From assembly GCA_036426205.1 (NCBI GenBank), contig CM071573.1, forward strand, positions 39,449,771 through 39,513,770: a DNA stretch of 64,000 bases, written 5' to 3'. The stretch is from Ascaphus truei. Taxonomy: Eukaryota; Chordata; Amphibia; Anura; Ascaphidae. The position numbers were made by a program, and so were the translations under genes. The notes beneath the pieces are model-generated. The model saw only the letters and a list, made by a program, of their open reading frames with translations, made no database searches and was not told where the DNA came from. This document shows, in pieces, positions 54,974-64,000 of the stretch (position 1 is the stretch's first letter; every line of letters begins with the position of its first letter).

Positions 54974-55279
54974 CAGGGGTGCAAAACGTTTTGATCCTGC
55001 GCCCCCCTGCCTGCTCACCTTCCGGCTCATGCACCCCCTCCTACTCGGCTCCGGTGTCAAATGACATTGCCATACCAACGCGACATCACGTGACCCCGCG
55101 GTGTCATTTGACGTCGGTTTACCATGGCGACGCATCGCCGAAGACCAGGTAGGAGAAGCTGCTGAGGCCTTGCGCGGTCACCCGGCATTTAATTTAAATG
55201 CCCAGTGGGAGAGCGTGGGACCTCTGTAGCCACCGCACCCCCCCTGGAAAATCTCCCGCCCCCCACTTTGCGCCCCCTG
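54974..55279. mobile_element. hAT-type non-autonomous element
   Basis: A 306-bp element with ends CAGGGGTGCAAA and, inverted, CAGGGGGCGCAAA. The flanking octamers, tcatagac (54966-54973) and acgtagac (55280-55287), share 6 of 8 bases. Inner blocks (ggtgtcaaatgac, ccatggcgacgc) match the element at 12859. No transposase. Confidence 0.75.
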
Positions 55280-55287
55280 ACGTAGAC

Positions 55288-56344
55288 CATTAAGTATCTG
55301 AGCAATTGCCTCTAGGTGCACTTTTGAGGACCTTTAAACACAGACCCCTTAGGCTGCAGAATGTATTAACGGTTCAACTAAAGAGGCCAATAGCTTCACA
55401 CCATAACCATCCACTCAACTTTTGGGTAATATAAATATGACCACTTGAATCTAATAATTCTTCTTTAAAGCAAAGCCTAATGAAGGCCAGATGGTTGTGC
55501 CTCATGCAGGTTGCAGAAATCACTCATTACTGCTCTTTTAATTTATCAGGGCTCCCTTTCCATTGCTCTGCTCTTGAAAAAAATAATCAGAAACAGCTTC
55601 ATTTCAGCCCTCTGCAATTTAATTTATATATATATATATATATATATATAATCTTTTTATTTTTTTGTAAAAGAGCATTTATCTCCAGTTTAGAATATTG
55701 CTGTTATTTCCAGTAACTGGGGCAGGGAAGGTGTCCCAGATTGGATAGCTTTTATTGAACCACATTTAATATAAGGAGGAGTGTTCTACAAGGTATGTTT
55801 TCTGGGTGATTTAGACATATGGTTTCCATATACAGGCAGAAGATGGCAAGCACATGCTTTACCTTTGAGTTAACCTTTTGGAGGGCTCCCCATTCCTTCC
55901 AAAGAATTTCTATGAAGAGCTCCAGAGAAAGAGAAAATATGTTTGTTAGAATGATAGGGATGTTCAACATCAATTCAAACCACATTTGCCTTTTTAATAT
56001 AAAACCAGCCATGTGTTTGTTTTACTAGTTTTATTGCTTCTTCATGTTCAACTCACCCTCATATGCCCCTGTATTTCTGTGGGAATTAATATCCATGGTA
56101 CTGTGTATGTTTCTTGCCACCTGGTATACTATTAAAAAGAGAGTATAGTGCCGTGTTTTTACCTGATATAAAGAGTGTCACGTGTCTATTCCCAAAACAT
56201 CCCGTGACATTAGATTAGAGGTTCTTGATTGCAGGTCACCTTAGCAGTAATAATACCAATGATGACCACCAAAGTGACATCGCTGTTTTCATTGAGATAA
56301 AAAAAAAAAAAAGGTTTAACACATTCCCTCCAGAGGTATCTGCT
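55288..56344. other. Mostly unannotated; TA microsatellite at 55626-55650
   Basis: The frames at 55752-56028 have no known domain and overlap on opposite strands. No paired ends seen. Confidence 0.5.
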
Positions 56345-56712
56345 ATAAACCTCTGGCAGGTGAAAGAATTGGGGTGCTCCAACCCGCAGCTACTCCATCC
56401 AGTATATAAATAATATTATTATAGACCCTGGAGAAACCAGTGGGAGTGGGTAGGTGCTTTAAGACTTGTAAGTATCAGTGACAATAAGTCAAGCTTAACC
56501 ATAATAGTCTGAACCAATGAACCCCACTCAAAGGTTATACTCCTTGATAAAGGACCCGTTGGTCCGAAACGCGTAGGAGGATTTTGCCTGTGTCCCCCAA
56601 GGGGTGATTTTGTCTCATACCATGCTGAAATAAAAGAAAACTTTTTGTTCCACACCTGGCTCCCTGGCTGTGCGCCATTCGTTTTTTGCTGTTGGATAAA
56701 CCTCTGGCAGGT
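56345..56712 (+). mobile_element. Copy H10: complete 334-bp hammerhead-like element
   Basis: The element covers 56362-56695. A perfect 17-bp direct repeat, ATAAACCTCTGGCAGGT, flanks it at 56345-56361 and 56696-56712. It is the smallest complete copy and has no inverted duplication. The motif lies in the middle (56540-56579), followed by aaataaaagaaaactttttg and the ctgtgcgccattcgttttttgctg end shared with H6 and H8. With no ORF and no A tail, it is a good type copy for the family. Confidence 0.8.
56540..56579 (+). ncRNA. Hammerhead-like motif, copy H10
   Basis: In order: CTCC, TTGATAA, extra A, stem GGACC/GGTCC with loop cgtt, GAAAC, GC, GTA, GGAG. CTCC and GGAG pair as stem I. The first core base is T instead of C and the sixth is A instead of G; loss of that G removes a catalytic group. 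Confidence 0.55.
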
Positions 56713-56943
56713 AAGGGGTTAATACATATTTGTCGTTCTGGGCCTTCCACACTGATATGTTGGTAGTAACAAAAATCAAGTGATTGCAGGATACAGCAAG
56801 GTGTGTAAAGACCCCCGGGACCAGCAGGGAGATTTATTAGCAGGAGTCATATGTGCAAAATGTAGTTTGTCATCAAACAAAACACTATATACATGTCAAA
56901 GCAACAAGCATTTAACCAGAGCTTGACATTAGAAGTATTAAGT

Positions 56944-57036
56944 TCAAACAGGTAATAATAAAAGCCTCAGATATTAAAAAAAAAAAAAAATCAAACAGGT
57001 AATAATAAAAGCCTCAGATATTAAAAAAAAAAAAAA
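56944..57036. repeat. Tandem duplication of 46-47 bases with A runs
   Basis: Two nearly identical units, tcaaacaggtaataataaaagcctcagatatt plus 14-15 A, stand directly side by side. Either a very recent duplication or an assembly slip in the A run. Confidence 0.9.
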
Positions 57037-58754
57037 AGAAAAGAAAAAGCTATATGTAAGGATCAGGGATTCCCCGATAGTCCAAGTTAAACTCTGTTCC
57101 ATTCTCACTGACTTCCAACTGCAGGATCAGGGCGAGTCTGAAGTCAAACATTGATCCTGTAGCAAATTGATTTTTTTGCTTTGATAAGATGCATATTTCT
57201 CTGCCCCAGTGTTGCAACCAGAACGCCGATAGAAGTCTCTCTCTCGCCCTCCTGTCTCTCCCTCCTCCCCACTCTCTTCTCCCCCCCCCCCCCCCCCCCT
57301 CTCTCTCTCTGCCCTCCTCTCCCCTCCTCTCTTTCATCAGGGTGACATCATACCATTCTTACCCTAAAACCTTGTTAAAAAGGATTACAAAAAATGCCTG
57401 TTTTAAAAACATATGGTTGAGAGTCTGAGTCAGCCCCATCAATCACAACAGAGCTTGTCATTAGGAGAAAGCTTAGGACATCCCCCTGAATTCCTGTCCT
57501 TACATACTGACTATTTTATTTGGGTGAATGGTAATTAGAGGTTGTGAGCCTGAGCCAAGCTCTGGACCTGAAACAATCCAAGGGAGAGATTTCTATTACG
57601 TTAACACTCCACACTTTCCTTGGCTGGCTCTCTGGGCTCACTCAGTGCCAAGATAAAGGTTATCTTTCCTATCTTCAAACGAAGTCCCCTCATGTTTGGA
57701 GTAAAGGCTGTTGAATCCATGACACTTTATCTTAGCATTATAGGAAACTCATTTGGGAGATTTTTCCCCTGATTAATTAAGCCTCAAGGCTCCAGGGCTA
57801 ATGCACTTTCACTGCTATGTGTCCCTTTGTGTTGGTCTATTATAAATCTATTGGTACCATTTCTTTTTCGTCACTTGCCTAATCCCATGCCTTCTTTTCA
57901 TGTGTAGTAATTATTAACATCTGCTTTATGAGCTTGGATTGTGAGCAGTTTGCAAGGGCAGTATTTTTTTTATACAGAACAATGACAACAGCTGTTTCAT
58001 TTAGCCTTGGGCTAGGACTTCCTGTTCAGTCTGCATCTGCCCTCCTGTGTCCAATTTAGGTTTCAGGGTTTTCTTGCTCTGACCTTGCTATATGTTTAAG
58101 AAGAATTTTTAACTTAACACTCTGCCCAGTGTGTTGTAGCTTAGAGGTCAGTGGATTCGTAGCGATTGCTTGGAAAGATGTACTTTCTTCAGGAACCTTT
58201 GGGAAACAGCAGATTTCCATTCCTTTAACAAAGTTGTGTTTGTCTCTGATGTCATTAGAAAACTACAGCTAAAATGAGTCTTTAAATGTAATTAAAAGAC
58301 CAGCGTTTAGCACTAGATGGTAAGCTCAGCGGATCAGAGACGCTCTCTCTTGATAAACTACCATAGTAAATGATATACAATAATCCTATTTGTCAGTTTG
58401 GAGTGTTGATGCTTGTACTGTTACATTGTGTTTTTATACGCAATGTTTTTTTGTTGACAAAAAAGTAGTTTAAACATATTATACAAGCAAGTGTTCTGTT
58501 AAACACCTTTGACTTGAAATACCAGCAATAAGGCAATTGTGAACTATACACTTCAGAGGTCCCCTCCAGGATAATCAAATACTTTGGTAATTCCTAAACG
58601 GCCCCTTTTAAATGGGAATCAAATGTGACATGCCTAGGAGATATTAAAACTAGAGATCAGATGTCAGACTTGTGTCTCTACGGAGTAAAGGGGTTAAAAA
58701 AAACACTGGGATCCTGGGAAATGTATTTGTAAGGTTGGGAAATGTGATTTATTT
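57037..58754. other. Unannotated sequence with a pyrimidine tract
   Basis: At 57236-57330 a ct-rich tract includes about 20 consecutive C. The rest shows no gene or repeat ends that I can support. Confidence 0.5.
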
Positions 58755-58762
58755 CCCCAGAC

Positions 58763-58930
58763 CAGGGGTGGGCAACTCCAGTCCTCAAGGGCCACCAACA
58801 GGTCAGTTTTTCAGAATATCCCTGCTTCTGCATAGGTGGCTCAATCATTGAGCCACTAGTGCAGAAGCAGGGATATCTGAAAGCCTGACCCTGGTCGGTG
58901 GACGTTGAGGACTGGAGTTGCCCACCCCTG
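58763..58930. mobile_element. hAT-type palindromic MITE
   Basis: A 168-bp copy with ends CAGGGGTGGGCAACTCCAGT and its inverse. The flanking octamers ccccagac and ccccggag share 6 of 8 bases. It is the most regular member of the family seen at 1837. Confidence 0.85.
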
Positions 58931-58938
58931 CCCCGGAG

Positions 58939-60100
58939 TGACCCTGTTCAATGCATACGTGCCTTAAGATTTCTAAGGCACCGTCTAGTTCAAAGTAGTG
59001 TCCGTATTGCAATGCGGGCTTATAATACCTTTTTACAGACCAACATGAGATAAATGTATAATGTATAATCTACATAATGTATGATAGAAAATTAAACCAT
59101 GTACTAAACTACTCTTGAAACTAAAACATTGTAAGTGTTCCCTGCCCAGAATAGGAGCAAGACGCGTTTTAGCAGTAAACACATAATTAGAAATTCATAT
59201 TTTAATGGGCATACTACAAGATATTATTCAAATATTTCCATTACTTGGTGCCATTTCTTGGCTGCCAAAGTAGCCCAAATTACGATTTTTTTTAATGTAC
59301 ATGTAATAAGATAACATGGATAATGGGATAATTATTGGCGATAGTAAATTAATCTCTATAATAAAAACATGCTAAATTGTATTTTAAAAGAATAATTCAT
59401 AATAATCAAAAACACTAGCTAGAGCACCATTTTTTTTAAAATTCAATTTGAATAGAAAAAAATACTTTTTGAATATATATGACTATATATGAGTTTCCCC
59501 TGACAGCGAGTAGGATTCACAAATAATATATCATTTTAACAATACGCCGAGTTATTGTCACGTTAGACATTTTCTGGTCCTCTGTGTGAAATTGCACTGA
59601 AGATGTTCGTCCACATAATGTCCGTTTTTCCTGAAGGTCTTTAAATTGAGTTCCTGTTTTATACACACCCAGGGTCAGGGAGGGACTTATAAAGTAAGAT
59701 TAAAGGAGATTATTGATCTCTGACTCCTACTAGCCTTTGTTAATTGGGTGAGTGCACCTGAACTTGGTGTGAGGGAAAGAAGAGGGCATACTGGCCATGT
59801 CCAAAGCTGTCCTCTGTAATGACCAGTCACTGATCAGTCATATCGGTGGCTCTTACATGTCAAGACAATTTCCTTTGATAAATTAACATCCGCTCCTAAC
59901 CCTGCAAGACATTCCAGTGCAGGGAAGGTTCATTTTCCTGCAGGCACAAGGGGAAAACTGCTGTTTATTTAATTTTATTGGCAGTAACTTGTTATTCTGC
60001 AAGGATACACCTCGTTCAAATAGAATGGAGATATGCGAGTTCGTTTAAATATGTGAACTAACCAACTACATTAATGTACATAGCGCTTCACAGTATGGTA
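58939..60100. other. Unannotated AT-rich sequence
   Basis: No gene seen. Near 60074 a short tgtacatagcgcttcacag piece matches the LINE/SINE tail fragments at 5384-5540. Confidence 0.5.
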
Positions 60101-60102
60101 TA

Positions 60103-60105
60103 TAT

Positions 60106-60144
<39 letters not shown>

Positions 60145-60165
60145 GATATATATTATATATATATA

Positions 60166-60219
<54 letters not shown>

Positions 60220-60398
60220 CGTTTAAGTTATTTAATTTGGTGGGGTCAAAAATTACAAAAATCCTCCACAGTAAATAAAGCATATTCATGAATCATTATT
60301 CATTATTCATACCAACGTTTTTATTTCTAGCACGTACTTGCGAGGCGGAACAAACACAATTAAATACAGAAATCCATCTCTGAAGTGTGGTGTGTGTG

Positions 60399-60431
<33 letters not shown>

Positions 60432-60448
60432 TTTGTGTGTGTGTGTGT

Positions 60449-60481
<33 letters not shown>

Positions 60482-60482
60482 A
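60103..60482. repeat. TA and TG microsatellites with a repeat fragment between
   Basis: ta repeat at 60103-60215 and tg repeat at 60386-60482. Between them, 60237-60290 (ggtggggtcaaaaattac, atcctccacagtaaataaagcat) is a degraded piece of the TTATGGTGGG family. Confidence 0.8.
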
Positions 60483-60719
60483 CTCACACTTTTCTTTACG
60501 GTATTTTATTGTTTCGTATTAGACAATTTCAAGTAAAACCATGAACTATCTATATATATGTACGGCTTTTACTAAAATATTTTACAAATTCTTTCGAATT
60601 AGTGGAAATTAAAAGTACCGAATGTAATTACTTTCAATAGGATTTTTGGTTTTCTTTCTGGAATCGGGTGGGGGTTTTTTTAGCATAGCCCATCATCCCT
60701 CTAATAATAAGTATTTATA

Positions 60720-60760
60720 TTATATATATATATATATAGATAATATAAAGATATATATAG

Positions 60761-60806
<46 letters not shown>

Positions 60807-60841
60807 ACACACACACACACCACACACACAACCACACAAAC

Positions 60842-60875
<34 letters not shown>

Positions 60876-60940
60876 CATATATATATATATACACATATAT
60901 ATATATATACACATATATACATATACACACACACACGCAA
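60720..60940. repeat. Compound TA/CA microsatellite
   Basis: About 220 bases of ta, ca and cca repeats. All frames across it are repeat translations. Confidence 0.95.
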
Positions 60941-61059
60941 TGCACACAACGTGTTAATAAAAAGACCCACGGTTAATGTAGAAAATAAGACCATTGCTTT
61001 CTTCTGTATGATTTCTATGTGTAAATCCTGTGCTGTTTTTTTGCGGTGCAGACTGCAGT

Positions 61060-61423
61060 ACAGTAGTAATAATAATAATAATAGTAGGTCTCAGTGATGT
61101 GCAGTTACCCAGCTTGTTGAGACAGGATACTGCTTGCTTTGCATTGGTCAGTATAGGATCTAGCAGGGAAATCTGTGTAAAGTGCTTATTCCCACCCCCC
61201 CCCCCCCCCATTATACAATTATATTATCCAGATAACGCAAACTGAAGCAAAGAAAGGGCAGGGAAATCGGCAGACTTTGCAAACAGGAGATACAGGAAAT
61301 AATCAGCAATGTGTTTATTTGACCATTTAACCATTACTGTGGTGACTAATAGTTTTCTCACGTAAATAACTTTCAGCAAGTTACTGAATAATGTGCAGCT
61401 TGGGAAATTAGAAAAACATTACA

Positions 61424-61455
<32 letters not shown>

Positions 61456-62440
61456 AGTAATATCGATAATTTCCGCCTTTAATATTATTATTGTTGTTAT
61501 AATTTTATTATCTGAATTAGTTTTATTTATTTCGATGGTTAAGCTCCTTGGAACATTGACTAAATTGTGAAGTTTTACAGATAAAGAATAAAATCTCGTG
61601 ATCGTGAACAGCCTGTTCATATATTACATTCTGCTAAATACATACTAAAATGCCAATTTATTTATTTACTCCCCAGAGAGTATTCGACCCTTTTCCTGAG
61701 AATAACAGACCCTCCGTGTCAATGTAGGGGTTAAGGAGTCTTTATTCCTGTAGGCCTAGCTTATCCGAGGCTGGTAAAGTTTATGTTATTAAAAAACAAA
61801 CAAAATCATCCCAGAAAAATGCCATCGCAGTATAGTGTTGAAAATATCTGATCTGCAGTCTTTAGATCCAATGAAGGGTTTTTGTTTGTGATTTTCCCAG
61901 CTGAGCTGTCAGGGATCTGAACCCAAAGAGTGACAAGCTTTGGATAACAGGCAGGACAAACTAGCATTTTGTTGTTTATTACTTGGGAACAATAATTATA
62001 TTTATTCTCAGTGCCAAATATTTAAAGTATGATCAATAGCACAATAACACAATCTGAAGTGTGCAGTATTAGCAAATTGTTTTCTTGCTGGGGCTATGGT
62101 ATGAAATTACCCTGCTGACCTTACACTATGTGTATAGAATATGTTAGAGATAGTATATGTATTATACAGTGCTAATGTATATAGTGTCTGTATGCTGAGT
62201 TCAGTGCACATACGCTTCTTGTACTTTACATCTGGGAGAGAAACATATCACAAACATATCACTGAGTAGAAGTATTTCTGCGCTGGCTGTCTGTATAACT
62301 TGCTCCCCTTATTGTGGGAGCTGCAGTAAGGTTCTGTGTAGGTACAAAGTTTGGGGTATAAACGGGATTGGATACATCCGATAACTTAACTGCATGTGGT
62401 AATGTTCTTTGACTTTCACTATCCACCCAATATCAAGATA
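61060..62440. other. Unannotated sequence with TAA microsatellites
   Basis: aat/taa runs at 61062-61086 and 61424-61454 and a C run at 61194-61209. No gene or paired ends seen. Confidence 0.55.
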
Positions 62441-62442
62441 TA

Positions 62443-62463
62443 TGTGTGTGTGTATATGTGTGT

Positions 62464-62516
<53 letters not shown>

Positions 62517-62545
62517 CGTGTGTGTGTATATATATATATTCACAT
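62443..62545. repeat. TG microsatellite
   Basis: tg repeat with ta ends. Confidence 0.95.
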
Positions 62546-62759
62546 ATGATATACACACAGAGAGATACACATATGGTAATATTGTACACACATAATTAAT
62601 ATGCACGTGTTTCTTACTTACTGTAGCCGCTCTGCAGATTCTGGATTCTGAATTTACCATATAAAGTACTTGGTGCCCTATTCATTTCACTTCGCAAATG
62701 GCTCTAATTAAAACGTCATTAGCAGATCAAGCTTTACATTAGTTTAGAGACTTTTTCTT

Positions 62760-62955
62760 TCTTTTTTTTTTTTTTTTTTTTTTTTACTAATTCCCACATG
62801 TCTGTTATACCCCTGCTTTAAATTCTAGGATTTTTTTTTGCTGCAATATCTTTGTCCAGTCACTTATACATTTCTGTATCGTGTGGGCGTTCGCCCTCTT
62901 TATTTCGTCCCTCCTTGAAAAATACACTAATATATATTATAGATATATATAATAT

Positions 62956-62987
<32 letters not shown>

Positions 62988-62991
62988 ATTA

Positions 62992-63030
<39 letters not shown>

Positions 63031-63060
63031 AATAGTATATAATATATATATATATTCCAT
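62760..63060. repeat. T run and TA microsatellite
   Basis: A run of 20 or more T at 62763-62785, and ta repeats at 62932-63055. Confidence 0.9.
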
Positions 63061-64000
63061 GTATAAATAAAATTCTTTTATTCTGAAACATTCTGATTAT
63101 TCTAAAGTGAGATAACAGGAGAGAAAAATGTCCAGTCTTGGGGAAACCTTATTGTTCATAACAGTGAAGCAGTCCTATTAGCCCACATCAGGAAACTAAA
63201 CGTGTTATGTTATATTTCTTTTTAGTGCCAGAAAAAAAAATATACATGAATGACAAATGTTAAACACAATAAGAGGACATCCAATTATTCTGGTACTGCT
63301 AATTCATAGTTCATGTGTACATAATATCAGATTTCTACACAAACTGCAGATCCAATTTTATACATCTGTTTCTGGGTTTGGCTATTCTTGGAAAGTTGAA
63401 TTTTTAACATTGACAGCCAATGACATGACAATTACATACAAGTGCTGAATGTCAAAGTGCCCTGTGTGCATGCTGGATACAGAGGTTATTTATTGTTCGA
63501 TACTTCAACTGCATGCTTTTTAATGTTTTAATGTATCTAGTAAAGGCGTACAAGTATCTGAGCATTACGATTGAATGTCATGTCCCTCTGTTATTTGGTC
63601 ACACATTATACACAACAACAAACAGTGACTTGAATTGAGCTCTTGTCTATGCCAGTGGAACATTGTGATTTATGTATTTTTCACTGCATGCCAGATTTTC
63701 CTTCTGTCAAACTCAACAGTTTAGTGTCACCAGTTAAACTGCTGTGTGTTTGTGATATGTAATGAGCACAAAGTGTGAGGGGAGAGAATGACATGTCATA
63801 GATTGACAGCCACAGAGAAGTGATTTGGGGACTACTTTTTTTTTGGAACAAATGTTTACACATTATTATTAATACATATTTTAAATAAAAACGAATCTAA
63901 TTTCATATTAAGACATCAGAAGGTGAGATGATCTTACATCAATGTTTACCAAATTATGATGAATATTAATATTATTAATGTTCCTGTGTGGTTTTAATAC
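63061..64000. other. Unannotated AT-rich sequence
   Basis: No gene, repeat ends or RNA seen up to the window edge. Confidence 0.55.

Overview
The window looks like intergenic or intronic DNA of a vertebrate, most likely a frog or toad. It is AT-rich and packed with CA/TG, TA and TAA microsatellites. Its transposon mix is broad: a CORE-SINE, L1-type LINEs, a Penelope-like element, two kinds of Ty3/Gypsy element, and many short hAT, Harbinger, Tigger-like, TTAA-type and palindromic DNA elements. I recognise no host protein-coding exon, rRNA or tRNA. Every open reading frame that resembles a known protein belongs to a mobile element, and all of these are damaged. The species call is inference from repeat style.

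Layout. 1-16 kb: microsatellites, a CTCF-like site at 512-525, hAT, Harbinger and Tigger-like MITEs, one CORE-SINE, a putative solo LTR and a 540-bp hairpin. 16-17.3 kb: a 945-bp element (copy H3) with a perfect 15-bp target duplication. 19.2-21 kb: a hAT element and the 3' end of an L1. 21.1-22.8 kb: a Penelope-like element with a GIY-YIG endonuclease domain. 22.8-26.7 kb: a minus-strand Ty3/Gypsy element of Gmr1 type, with integrase before reverse transcriptase, crossed by a 32-N gap whose flanks are duplicated. 27-37.4 kb: old L1 copies broken by other insertions, one probably inverted at its 5' end. 38-46 kb: palindromic elements with Harbinger, TTAA-type and TA-target MITEs nested in or beside them. 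46.4-54.7 kb: a two-LTR Ty3/Gypsy element whose gag resembles the PNMA/Arc capsid family, with a MITE inside its RNase H region. 55-64 kb: more MITEs, one complete 334-bp element (H10) and microsatellites.

The most interesting signal is one small structured motif in otherwise unlike repeats, here called copies H1-H10. Read along the element, it is YTGANRA, then one extra A, a 4-5 bp stem whose sequence changes from copy to copy but stays self-complementary, then GAAA, often followed by CGCGTAGG. This matches the conserved core of a hammerhead ribozyme apart from the extra A and, in many copies, two changed core bases. One copy lies downstream of the Penelope-like ORF, and Penelope-like elements are known to carry hammerhead motifs. 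Five copies have 12-17 bp target duplications, and several have an inverted-duplication structure. My reading is a large set of non-autonomous or truncated Penelope-like elements with a derived, probably mostly inactive, hammerhead fold. That reading is inference; the motif, the covarying stems and the target duplications are visible in the sequence.
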